64,000 nucleotides of DNA. Origin: Corynebacterium casei LMG S-19264. Lineage in GTDB: Bacteria; Actinomycetota; Actinomycetes; Mycobacteriales; Mycobacteriaceae. The notes beneath the pieces are model-generated. The model did no database searches. It worked only from the letters and a program-made list of their open reading frames with translations, and was not told the DNA's origin. Of this stretch, positions 55,801 through 64,000 are shown piece by piece. The stretch covers positions 2,708,009 to 2,772,008 of the forward strand of contig NZ_CP004350.1 of the NCBI RefSeq assembly GCF_000550785.1. The letters are read 5' to 3'. The position numbers and the translations under genes are program-made. Every line of letters starts with the position of its first letter. Positions within the stretch are counted from its first letter, which is position 1.

Positions 55801-56661
55801 TTCGTGGGCAACTCTGGCATTACGGCACCTGGCCGCAAGCTGGGCAAGAACTCCCTGGTGGCAGTGCTCTCGTCCACGCCAAAGAAGGCCAAGGCCGGCA
55901 CCAACTGGTGGGGATCCCCGCCGGAGCGAATGCGCCGCGTGGAGGCATCGGTAGGCACCGGCGACTCTTTGACCTACAACCCACCGGCGTGGGCGAAGGT
56001 GGCACGCGGTGTCATTGAAACCCTGCGCTTGTTTGCCCCTGCAGCATCGGCCATGTTGCTCGCCGCGGTGCTTAGCGCCATGGTTGTCTTGCTCAACTCT
56101 GTTGGTCTTTGGCTGACTTGGCTGCTTTCTGGTGTCATTTTGATTGCTGCTGGCATCATCGCTATGGCCATCACCATCGTGGTCAAGTGGGTGTGTGTGG
56201 GCAAGCACAAGCCTGCCGATCACCCACTGTGGTCTTCTTTCGTCTGGCTCAATGAGTTGCAAGACGCCTTCGTGGAAACCGTTGCTGCGCCATGGTTCTT
56301 CAACCACGCCATGGGCACAGCTGAGCTCAATACCTCCCTGCGTCTGCTCGGCGTAAAGATTGGCCGCGGTGCATGGATTGAGTCTTACTGGTTCCCGGAA
56401 ACTGACCTTTGCTACGTCGGCGCTGGCGCAACCGTTGGCCCTGGCACCGTTGTGCAAACCCACCTGTTCCAGGACCGCGTGATGAGTCTGGACACCGTGA
56501 CCTTGGACGACGGCGCCACCCTGGCGGCCCACTCCGTGTCTCTACCCGCATCACACATTCACACCAGCGCAACCGTTGCTCCTGGCTCCCTGGTAATGCG
56601 CGGTGACCAGGTCCCCGGCCACACCACGTGGCAAGGCAACCCGATTGAGCCCATGAAGTAA
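52804..56661 (+). CDS. Pls/PosA-type single-module NRPS with membrane domains (lysine-type A domain)
   Basis: The 1285-residue protein has an adenylation domain (residues about 10-510; FTSGSTGKPKG, NTYGPTEAT, YRTGDHVRL, SGKVDKKAL), a carrier domain with phosphopantetheine serine 535 in LGGTSL, and a C-terminal half with six membrane spans in three pairs separating three hexapeptide-repeat-like soluble domains. This is the layout of epsilon-poly-L-lysine synthetase Pls, not of classical NRPSs with condensation and thioesterase domains. The ten pocket residues read by alignment to GrsA are D-A-E-S-I-G-T-V-V-K; the published lysine code is DAESIGSVCK. TTG 52804 has gagg nine bases ahead; ATG 52789 lies inside the MarR gene without a spaced ribosome site. 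Product is inferred. Confidence 0.85.
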   Translation: MSDLLATIPDQYLLKDKAPAPRTLWDVVRDSAANNPEAAAIDDGDILTYAELIEDVEAWAAELRQHGVKRGDHIGIRMTSGQRDLYLAILATLAAGAAYVPVDADDPEERADMVFGEAGINGIFTDEGFRKLNPSTGTDQDEPHLDDTAWIIFTSGSTGKPKGVAVTHRSAAAFVDAEAALFLQDNPLGPEDRVLAGLSVAFDASCEEMWLAWGHGACLVPAPRSLVRSGMDLGPWLIRRDITVVSTVPTLAGLWPAEALDNVRLLIVGGEACSQELVNRLATEDREMWNTYGPTEATVVASAAMLKPDHPVSIGLPLNGWDLVVIDAEGNPVSPGEVGELVIGGVGLARYLDPEKDAEKYAPLPSVCWERAYRTGDHVRLEEDGLYFVGRVDDQVKIGGRRIELGEVEANVAALPNVYNSAVAVNKTAAGESVLVGYVSLEDPEVGFDHRAAKERLAETMPAALVPRICVMDELPIRTSGKVDKKALPWPLPGVGIEAVGLSETEEWLAQLFVDVLGVSVEDEDADFFTLGGTSLAAATLVGRIRERFPTVAVRDLYDHPRLGSLAEIIDATAPEANQVTERNVKPVGVSTRLIQFLWQLPAMTLASTNWLAWLLFSSNIAAELGVDFAPQTPWAVVIAFLILFASPLGRIPIGALGARLLTAGITPGDYPRGGSVHLRIWAAERWADASGARSIAGATWVLTHARLLGVKVGKFVDLHSLPPVTGLLTLGDHAAIEPEVDLSGYWLDGDILRVGAIEVKEGARVGARSQLMPGSVIGEEAHIEAGSTVTGNKKVKAGARWSGSPAKKVGRSKHRFPDHSPARRSWWVPIYGATSMLLAAQPLVAIALAAFVIISLVQATDGNAFVGAVLFAPVGAIAAFAFYMVQTWLGVRILSIGIQPGVFPVRSARGWRLWAVERLMDDARTVLFPLYAGQLTPLWLRSLGATIGKDVEISTAVMVPKLTEVKDGAFLADDTLIGGYELGGGWMSSGLAKVGKRSFVGNSGITAPGRKLGKNSLVAVLSSTPKKAKAGTNWWGSPPERMRRVEASVGTGDSLTYNPPAWAKVARGVIETLRLFAPAASAMLLAAVLSAMVVLLNSVGLWLTWLLSGVILIAAGIIAMAITIVVKWVCVGKHKPADHPLWSSFVWLNELQDAFVETVAAPWFFNHAMGTAELNTSLRLLGVKIGRGAWIESYWFPETDLCYVGAGATVGPGTVVQTHLFQDRVMSLDTVTLDDGATLAAHSVSLPASHIHTSATVAPGSLVMRGDQVPGHTTWQGNPIEPMK

Positions 56662-56676
56662 AATCTGCTCAATGTG

Positions 56677-56716
56677 AAGGCGCGGCTCCCAGCTATTGGG
56701 TGCTGCGCCTTTCTTC
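56677..56716 (+). terminator. Terminator after the synthetase gene
   Basis: aaggcgcggc (56677-56686) pairs with gctgcgcctt (56702-56711) with one wobble, enclosing cccag/ttggg, and ttctt follows. Confidence 0.8.
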
Positions 56717-56909
56717 TGCCCGAGTCACAAACGCCGTTCACCCCCAGCTTTCCTGCGGTTAAGCCGGTGAAAATTGGCAGTTTCTGCAAACTCTAGATAG
56801 CTCAGCGCAGGGTCTTTAGAGTTAGCCTCACAAATTCAGCACGCCCTGTAATCCGCCGCATTCTCATTACGCGGCAATGTGGGAAGTTGCCGCAGAAGGA
56901 GTTTTTGAC

Positions 56910-57668
56910 ATGCAGATATCACATAAGACCGCTCTGGTTACCGGCGGTGCATCCGGGCTTGGCCTGGCAACCACCACCGCGCTTGCAGCCGCCGGTACCC
57001 GCGTTGTCGTTATCGATCTTCCGCAAGCAAACCAGGATGCTCTCCTCTCCATTGATGGTGATGTGGTCTTTGCGCCCGCCGATGTCACCGATGAAGTCTC
57101 TGTTCAGGGTGCCGTTGATATTGCGAACGAGAACAACAACCTTGCGATCGTGGTTAACTGCGCTGGGATGCTTAACGGTTTTAAGACTGCCGGTTCTAAA
57201 GGTGCTTTCCCATTGGATAAATTCTCTGCGGTTATCAACGTCAATCTGGTGGGCACTTTTAATGTGATTCGGTTGGCAGCCCAAGCCATGTTGGCAAATG
57301 AGCCCGTGGATGAGGAACGCGGCGTCATTATCAATACCGCCTCAGTTGCGGCTTTCGATGGCCAAATGGGCCAAGCCGCCTATGCTGCCTCCAAGGCCGG
57401 CATTGCTGGCATGACTTTGCCGATTGCGCGTGACCTTGCCAGTGCACTCATTCGTGTAGTTTCCATTGCTCCCGGTACTTTTGAAACCCCGATGGTCGCC
57501 GGCATGTCGGATGAGGTCAAAGCTTCTTTAGGCACGCAAGTTCCGCACCCCGCACGACTTGGTAAACCCGTGGAATTCGCGCAACTCGTTGAGTCCATCA
57601 TCCGCAATCCCATGCTCAATGGTGAAACCATCCGCCTTGATGGTGCTATCCGCATGGGCATGCGCTAG
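56910..57668 (+). CDS. Short-chain dehydrogenase, 3-hydroxyacyl-CoA dehydrogenase type II-like
   Basis: This 252-residue NAD(P)-dependent SDR has the cofactor motif TGGASGLG, an Asp after beta-2 (VVVIDLP) indicating NAD preference, NCAG, and catalytic Ser/Tyr/Lys in INTASVAAFDGQMGQAAYAASK. The C-terminal VSIAPGTFETPM and LNGETIRLDGAIRM resemble the 3-hydroxyacyl-CoA/17-beta-HSD10 branch. ATG 56910 with aaggag is chosen over a frame start at 56877. A role in short branched fatty acid or acyl-CoA oxidation is likely by family, but no beta-oxidation genes are adjacent. Confidence 0.85.
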   Translation: MQISHKTALVTGGASGLGLATTTALAAAGTRVVVIDLPQANQDALLSIDGDVVFAPADVTDEVSVQGAVDIANENNNLAIVVNCAGMLNGFKTAGSKGAFPLDKFSAVINVNLVGTFNVIRLAAQAMLANEPVDEERGVIINTASVAAFDGQMGQAAYAASKAGIAGMTLPIARDLASALIRVVSIAPGTFETPMVAGMSDEVKASLGTQVPHPARLGKPVEFAQLVESIIRNPMLNGETIRLDGAIRMGMR

Positions 57669-58072
57669 TTCCCCTTTTATTTTCCACGCGATTTACAGGT
57701 AGAAGCACCACTGGCAGTGCTCCTGCCTGAATTAATGTGCGCGCTCAAAATTCGATTTTGTACCCTACCGTGTAGGTTCAATGAGAGACTTCGACGAGTC
57801 AATTGCCGCACCCCATGATACTTAAAGTGCTGGTAGCAATGATTTCCCCATGGTTGTTGCTATGTCGCACTGTGGCGTGTGCCAACCAGTGGGCAGACTA
57901 ACCTGTCGGCTTTCACCGCCACGTTCGGCATCTTAGGCCGCTGTGTTGCGCGCACGCATTTGGTGGGCACGTATTCGTCGATGACAATAGAAACTATTAA
58001 TAAGGCACGAAAACTTCCGCGCACGAAGTTGAGCGACTTGCTAAAAGCGATGGAGCAGAGAAAGGGCTAACT
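57669..58072. other. Intergenic region before the PAS-rich cytochrome gene
   Basis: This 404-base gap holds a hairpin at 57696-57729 after the SDR and the promoter of the next gene. A 29-codon frame (ATG 57981 to stop 58068-58070, MTIETINKARKLPRTKLSDL at its start) ends three bases before the next start and could be a leader peptide, but its own ribosome site is poor. Confidence 0.4.
57696..57729 (+). terminator. Hairpin after the SDR gene
   Basis: caggtagaagcac (57696-57708) pairs with gtgctcctgcctg (57717-57729) with two imperfect positions; aattaatg follows. Probable but weak terminator. Confidence 0.55.
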
Positions 58073-59908
58073 ATGACCGGCAATCTTCGCGGTGGAACCC
58101 CACACGAGGAAGGCAGCGAGCAACCACAATCTTCGGTTCCCGCACCTCCTGCCCCGCCGGCCGCCCCATCCGCACCCGCAGCTCCGTCCGCGCCAAGCGC
58201 TTCGACTCCACCTGCCACTAACACGCCACCTACGCCAAGTGCTCCTGCAGCACCAGCTGTTCCTGCCGCTCCTGCGACTTCGGTACCATCAACTCCGAGC
58301 TCAGCAAATCCGCCGGCAGCTCCATCTGCAGCAACACCGCCGGCGGCGGCCTCTTCACCAAGCGCGCCCGCAACGCCAGAAGCTCCCGTAACTCCAAGTG
58401 TGCCAGCGGCCCCAATCGCAGCCGCTCCTCCAGCTGCACCAAGTGCGCCTTCCGTTCCAGCAGCTCCTTCTGCGCCAAGCGCTCCAACCGCTCCCGCTGT
58501 GCCAGCAGCACCGAGCGTCCCAGCAGCGCCGAAAGCAGCTAATACACCGGCCGCGCCATCCGTTCCTAGTGCTCCAAGTGCGCCATCGACACCAGCAGCG
58601 CCAACTGCCCCGTCTGCAGCGAATGCTGCGCCTCCAGTTCCAGGTCCACCGGCCTCCGCACCCGGTGCGCCATCAGCTCCAGGAGTTCCGGTAGCTCCGG
58701 CAGGCAACCCTTCAGCAGCACCCAGTGCACCAGGTGCGCCATCTGCTCCTTCGGTTCCGTCAATTCCGACTGCACCTTCGGCCCCCGGAATTCCAGCGCC
58801 TGGTGTCGCTAGCAATTCCAGCATTCCTAGCGCGCCCGCAGCTCCAGGTGCTCCGAGTGCCCCAGCTGCACCAAATGCCGCAGCGCCGAGTGCACCACAA
58901 GAGCCCGCGACAGCACAGACTGCACCGACTGCGACGAAACAACAGCCAAAGACCGATAAGGCTGTCAAGCCGGCATCGGAAGAAAAAAGCTACGGACAGT
59001 TCACACGCAAGCAGTGGATTGGCGGAGGCATCGTTGTAGTTCTCGGCCTCGCCGTCTTACTAGCTTTGGCTGTATTCGGTTCGCGCTACTTCTTCAGCAC
59101 TGATTTCGGTGCGAACTTCCTGGAACGCTATGACGGACACTCCACTCTTCCGGAAAGCGCACCCGTTGGCATTCCGGTATGGCTGAGCTGGCAGCACTTC
59201 TTCAACGTGTTCTTCATGGTGCTGATCATTCGCACCGGCATCCAAATCCGATACGAACGCAAGCCCAGCGCATATGTCACGCCAAAGCGCTTTAAAAAGA
59301 AGATCAGCCTGACGCTGTGGTTCCACCTGACTCTCGATATCCTTTGGGTTGTTAACGGAATCGTCTTCATCATCTTGTTGTTCGTTACTGGGCACTGGAT
59401 GAGGATTGTCCCAACCAGCTGGGATGTCTTCCCGAATGCGCTGTCCGCTGGACTGCAGTACCTGACCTTGGACTGGCCAACTGAAAATGGCTGGGTTCAC
59501 TACAACGCACTGCAGTTGCTCTCCTACTTTGCAGTTGTCTTTATCGCTGCGCCGCTGGCAATCATCTCCGGCTTCCGCATGAGCAGTTTCTGGTCAAAGA
59601 ACTGGACCAAGGCTTCCCAGCTCTACCCAGCATCTCTGGCCCGCAAGATTCACACACCAGTGATGCTGTTCTTCGTCATCTTCATCGTCATCCACGTCGT
59701 ACTGGTCATCGGCACCGGCTTGTTGCGAAACCTCAACACCATGTACGCGTCGCAGGGTGACGTTGACCCGACTGTGTACGCCGACAACTGGACTGGGTTC
59801 TTCATTTTCCTAGGTTCGCTGGTTGTCATCGCTGCTGCTTGGATTGCAGCGCGTCCATCACTGTTGGCACCAGTTGCCCGACTGTTCGGCAAAGTCACCG
59901 CTCGCTAG
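58073..59908 (+). CDS. Cytochrome b561-like membrane protein with long Pro/Ala/Ser-repeat N-terminus
   Basis: Residues 22 to about 300 consist almost only of Pro, Ala and Ser with some Thr, Val, Gly (units such as APSAPSAPTAP), predicted disordered. The remaining 310 residues hold about six membrane spans with histidines placed like haem ligands of prokaryotic b-type cytochromes: WQHFFNVFF, WFHLTLDILW, HYNALQLLSYF, KIHTPVMLF and VIHVVLVIGTG. It resembles the cytochrome b561/hydrogenase b-subunit superfamily and may move electrons in the membrane. The head starts in the cytoplasm because no signal precedes it. gaaagg lies ahead of ATG 58073. Haem binding is inferred. Confidence 0.75.
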   Translation: MTGNLRGGTPHEEGSEQPQSSVPAPPAPPAAPSAPAAPSAPSASTPPATNTPPTPSAPAAPAVPAAPATSVPSTPSSANPPAAPSAATPPAAASSPSAPATPEAPVTPSVPAAPIAAAPPAAPSAPSVPAAPSAPSAPTAPAVPAAPSVPAAPKAANTPAAPSVPSAPSAPSTPAAPTAPSAANAAPPVPGPPASAPGAPSAPGVPVAPAGNPSAAPSAPGAPSAPSVPSIPTAPSAPGIPAPGVASNSSIPSAPAAPGAPSAPAAPNAAAPSAPQEPATAQTAPTATKQQPKTDKAVKPASEEKSYGQFTRKQWIGGGIVVVLGLAVLLALAVFGSRYFFSTDFGANFLERYDGHSTLPESAPVGIPVWLSWQHFFNVFFMVLIIRTGIQIRYERKPSAYVTPKRFKKKISLTLWFHLTLDILWVVNGIVFIILLFVTGHWMRIVPTSWDVFPNALSAGLQYLTLDWPTENGWVHYNALQLLSYFAVVFIAAPLAIISGFRMSSFWSKNWTKASQLYPASLARKIHTPVMLFFVIFIVIHVVLVIGTGLLRNLNTMYASQGDVDPTVYADNWTGFFIFLGSLVVIAAAWIAARPSLLAPVARLFGKVTAR

Positions 59909-59926
59909 TACTTACCCAGAAAAGCA

Positions 59927-59966
59927 AAATGGTCGCTCCGTAATTCTCGGAGCGACCATTTCCTTT
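59927..59966. terminator. Bidirectional terminator
   Basis: aaatggtcgctccg (59927-59940) pairs perfectly with cggagcgaccattt (59948-59961) between the convergent cytochrome-like gene and ppk2, with A-rich left and T-rich right flanks. Confidence 0.9.
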
Positions 59967-59991
59967 AAGCCTGACTGACATCTAGGCGAAA

Positions 59992-60891
59992 CTAGTCACC
60001 AATTTGATTACGTCCACGCTTAACAACGTTTTCATCAGGCTCACCAACAACGGAGTGATCCTTGTTGGTGTACTCGAACTTGCTCAGGACATAACGCATG
60101 GCGTTGATACGCGCACGCTTCTTGTCATTCGATTTGATGGTGATCCAAGGGGATTCATCAGTGTCGGTATAACGAAACTGTTCTTCCTTCGCGCGGGTGT
60201 AATCATCCCACTTGTCCAGGGAAGCAAGGTCCATTGGGGAAAGCTTCCACTGACGCACCGGGTCAATCTGACGGATAGCAAAGCGGGTGCGCTGTTCCTT
60301 ACGGGTAACGGAGAACCACAGCTTGGTCAGTGAAATACCGGAACCAAGAAGCATGTTTTCCAGCATCGGTACTTCACGTAAGAATTCAGCATGCTGGGAT
60401 TCCGTGCAGAAGCCCATGACTCGCTCAACACCGGAACGGTTGTACCAAGAACGGTCAAAGAAGACGATTTCTCCGCCGGCTGGGAAGTGCTGGATATAAC
60501 GCTGGAAGTACCAGGAGGTGGACTCACGCGGTGAAGGCTTCTCAAGAGCCACGGTGCGCGCGCCACGTGGGTTGAGGTGTTCATTGAAACGCTTAATAGT
60601 GCCACCCTTACCAGCAGCATCACGGCCTTCAAACAGAATAATGTGGCGCTGACCAGTTTCCTTGGTCCAGTTCTGCCACTTCAACAGCTCAATCTGCAGA
60701 GCACGCTTGGTAATTTCGTACTCCTCGCGGGACATGCGCTCTTCATAAGGGTAATTCTCGCGCCATGTTTGAACCGCAGAGCCGTCCGGCATAATCAGAC
60801 TTGGATCATCTTCGTCCGAGTCATCAACCACATAACCGTCGGTCTTCGCCAGATCGATTACTGGTAATTCATCGTCTTTAATATCAGCCAT
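59992..60891 (-). CDS. ppk2: Polyphosphate kinase 2
   Basis: PPK2 transfers phosphate between polyphosphate and nucleotides. The 299-residue single-domain protein has Walker A EGRDAAGKGGTIKRF, the lid/EPRNPRG-like NEHLNPRGARTVALEKPS, and Walker B VFFDRSWYNRSGVERVMGF. ATG 60891 is chosen over upstream in-frame starts. It lies beside porA/porH and groEL, as in C. glutamicum, where the neighbour is PPK2B. Corynebacteria store much polyphosphate, consistent with this enzyme. Confidence 0.93.
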   Translation of the reverse strand: MADIKDDELPVIDLAKTDGYVVDDSDEDDPSLIMPDGSAVQTWRENYPYEERMSREEYEITKRALQIELLKWQNWTKETGQRHIILFEGRDAAGKGGTIKRFNEHLNPRGARTVALEKPSPRESTSWYFQRYIQHFPAGGEIVFFDRSWYNRSGVERVMGFCTESQHAEFLREVPMLENMLLGSGISLTKLWFSVTRKEQRTRFAIRQIDPVRQWKLSPMDLASLDKWDDYTRAKEEQFRYTDTDESPWITIKSNDKKRARINAMRYVLSKFEYTNKDHSVVGEPDENVVKRGRNQIGD

Positions 60892-60966
60892 GGTGGCTAG
60901 TTTAATCGTTAAAAGTAATTCAGGCGCGCTGAGTAGGGGGTTATTTTCCGTACACCTAGGATCAGC

Positions 60967-60995
60967 GAAACCCCCGCTCAAAGAGCGGGGGTTTC
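60967..60995 (-). terminator. Terminator after porA
   Basis: gaaacccccgctc (60967-60979) pairs perfectly with gagcgggggtttc (60983-60995) around three bases, 30 bases after the porA stop; it sits just upstream of ppk2 and insulates that gene. Confidence 0.88.
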
Positions 60996-61024
60996 AACTT
61001 AGAAACTGCTTATGCAGTGGTTAA

Positions 61025-61153
61025 TTAGATAACCAGACCGATGAGGTTAGCAGCAGCACCAGCCCACTTGCCAGCCTCAGCCAGCAGTGGAAGAGCGGTG
61101 CCGAGGATGCCGTCGGAAGACAGGGTTGCCCAGTTAGCGATGAAGGATTCCAT
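61025..61153 (-). CDS. porA: Mycomembrane channel peptide PorA
   Basis: This 42-residue peptide (start MESFIANWATLSSDGILG, end GKWAGAAANLIGLVI) has no signal peptide and matches C. glutamicum PorA, whose end contains the same KWAGA and LIGL segments. PorA and PorH together form the major cation-selective channel of the outer mycolate membrane, and both are O-mycoloylated on serine; the serines at positions 12-13 are candidates here. aaggag is placed 6 bases before the ATG. It is too short for most gene finders, but the order ppk2-porA-porH-groEL supports it. Confidence 0.85.
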   Translation of the reverse strand: MESFIANWATLSSDGILGTALPLLAEAGKWAGAAANLIGLVI

Positions 61154-61244
61154 TTTAACTCCTTTAGGAAGTGCAGTGAGCCGGACTACTTAGCCGCCCA
61201 CTGGCAAAGATGAATGATTAGTTAGTTGCCAGTCGGCAGCTGAA

Positions 61245-61460
61245 TTACTCTGCTGGAGCCTCGTCAGAGGAAGAGGAGCCGAAAGCACCCTTGGTTACAT
61301 CCCAGTCAGCCTCAACGTTAGAAACGCCTTCGGTCTCAGACTCGCCGAACCACTCAACGAGGCCGCCGAAGAACTTAGCAGGAATCTGAAGGAAGTCGTC
61401 GATTGCACCAGCGAAGGTAGCGAAGGTGTCGAGCTGCTCCTGAACGAAAGACAGATCCAT
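61245..61460 (-). CDS. porH: Mycomembrane channel peptide PorH
   Basis: The 71-residue acidic peptide starts MDLSFVQEQLDTFATFAG, similar to the MDLSLL start of C. glutamicum PorH, and is longer (57 residues there) because of a Glu/Ser-rich tail (SSSSDEAPAE). It has amphipathic helical character (DFLQIPAKFFGGLVEWFG) and no signal peptide. PorH needs PorA for channel activity. aaggag lies ahead of ATG 61460. The gene is 91 bases upstream of porA and cotranscribed with it. Confidence 0.85.
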   Translation of the reverse strand: MDLSFVQEQLDTFATFAGAIDDFLQIPAKFFGGLVEWFGESETEGVSNVEADWDVTKGAFGSSSSDEAPAE

Positions 61461-62285
61461 TTTGATCTCCTTATGTGAAGTCCGGACTCTTGCCCGGAGG
61501 TGTTTGCGGATTTGCAGACACCCTAGCGGGCGTCACAACTAACTATTTTGTCACAAACCAGTTACTTTTCAAGCTGAATTGCAATGTCTATTTCTTTCCA
61601 GAATGACGCTCACGACCCCACATGCCTCACGTTTCACGCTCGCTTGAAAAATTTCCAAAATTCTTTGAACACTAAAACTAATAGTTGACCTGCGGCTATG
61701 ACTGTGATCCGCGAAGGAATTTGGATCAAGTGTGGGTTTCGCGTTAACACCCGGACATAACGGGTCGATATATAGCACTCCTGGAACCGGAAATCAGGGT
61801 GAAAGTTTTTCTGCGGAGCCCGATTTTCTACCCCAATCCGGGGCTATATCTGGGGTGTTTCTGGCAAGACTTGGCCGACCTAGCGGATCTCGTGTCGCGG
61901 TTTACACATCAAAAATTGAAGTTCAGTCGGTTAAATAAAAGAGCTGTCGCCACTGGTAAGCCCCTTGTGGGAAATAGCTTGTTATCATTTCGAAATATTC
62001 CTTTAAGCCCCTGTTTAACCGGACATAGCGCAAGTATTCCCAGGAGCCTCCAATGACACACTAGGAAGATCCTTTCTGAAACTAATCTGCCTGCATATGC
62101 CCGTAAATGCGCGCTTGTGTGGACTTAGGACGCTCAGAGTGTAAGTCGGGCCACCAAGAGGCTTGGCAGCTTCCTTTAAGGCTTTGTAGGCACGCAAAAA
62201 GCTCACCGCCTCCTAAGTAAGGAAACGATGAGCTTGAAGTGCTTCAGTAGAGACGCGGTGCGCTGGTTAGACGCGGGGTACGGGC
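61461..62285. other. 825-base region between groEL and porH, no gene recognised
   Basis: It holds the promoter and leader of porH-porA and the groEL terminator (62199-62235). Short open frames exist on both strands (for example 61732-61938 and 62015-62206), but none has a convincing ribosome site or familiar sequence. The size is unusual in this compact window and fits a long regulated leader or an unannotated small RNA. Confidence 0.55.
62199..62235 (-). terminator. Terminator after groEL
   Basis: On the minus strand the complement of 62221-62235 pairs with that of 62199-62213 (AAGCTCA with TGAGCTT at the base of the stem, a few internal mismatches), followed by TTTTTG. Confidence 0.7.
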
Positions 62286-63998
<1,713 letters not shown>

Positions 63999-64000
63999 AG

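Noticed and set aside
57997..58968. Long minus-strand frame encoding a collagen/PE_PGRS-like Gly-Ala-rich protein
   Set aside because: It is the antisense of the Pro/Ala/Ser codons (CCN, GCN, AGC) of the plus-strand gene; the composition follows from that and no ribosome site or signal is present.
62015..62206. Minus-strand 63-residue frame downstream of groEL
   Set aside because: Its start overlaps the groEL terminator hairpin, there is no good ribosome site, and the sequence shows no domain or signal.

Overview
The window is a piece of a Corynebacterium chromosome of roughly 56 % GC. Lineage markers visible in the sequence are the tiny mycolate-layer channel genes porH/porA beside ppk2 and groEL, the order carD-ispD-ispF | lpqE-radA, the block ftsH-folE-folP-folB-folK-DUF3180-DUF6779-Rossmann-panC known from Mycobacteriales, a small protein ending in Cys-Cys-stop next to an ArsA-type ATPase, and a LacI regulator between otsB and a zinc ABC operon. 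The species cannot be named from sequence alone. No rRNA, tRNA, CRISPR array, insertion sequence or prophage was recognised.

Layout. 1-6.6 kb: 3' end of otsB, an out-of-place ccsB whose tail runs antisense into ipsA, ipsA, then a Zur-type zinc uptake operon (znuA, znuC, znuB) and an LpqC-like esterase. 6.6-7.5 kb: an accessory cassette of a secreted cysteine-containing precursor and a small membrane protein. 7.6-20.3 kb: rlmB, cysS, N-acetylglucosamine use (nagB, nagE), ispF-ispD-carD, lpqE, two near-identical small peptide genes, radA, a membrane-anchored protein and a beta carbonic anhydrase. 20.3-32.6 kb: mutY, two tiny genes, clpC, a DHA2 drug exporter, a crtB-crtI carotenoid pair, a CAP-domain secreted protein, an FMN reductase and lysS. 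32.8-36.6 kb: Tat-exported phoX, a second secreted-precursor/membrane-protein cassette, then a 54-bp copy of the phoX 3' end, so the cassette lies between direct repeats. 36.6-51 kb: cstA, the CC-star/ArsA pair, and the long minus-strand folate and pantothenate-like operon with ftsH, hpt, tilS and a D,D-carboxypeptidase. 51-57.7 kb: ppa, rhodanese, a MarR regulator overlapping a Pls-type single-module NRPS, and an SDR. 58-64 kb: a cytochrome b561-like membrane protein with a natural Pro/Ala/Ser-repeat head, ppk2, porA, porH and groEL.

The most interesting items are: (1) the 1285-residue Pls/PosA-type synthetase, whose hand-read adenylation pocket code (DAESIGTVVK) is close to the known lysine code, suggesting an epsilon-poly-lysine-like product; (2) two unrelated-in-sequence but identically organised secreted-precursor plus membrane-protein cassettes that look like bacteriocin/immunity pairs, one of them bounded by a duplicated phoX 3' end; (3) a tandem pair of 45- and 42-residue peptides of unknown function; (4) a displaced ccsB with lost stop codon; and (5) a 280-residue Pro/Ala/Ser low-complexity domain fused to a haem-type membrane domain.

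Much of the rest is housekeeping packed into tight operons with 1-4 bp overlaps and strong bidirectional hairpin terminators between convergent units. Several genes (znuA, mutY, lysS) look leaderless. All functional statements rest on reading motifs and gene order by eye; no database search was run.
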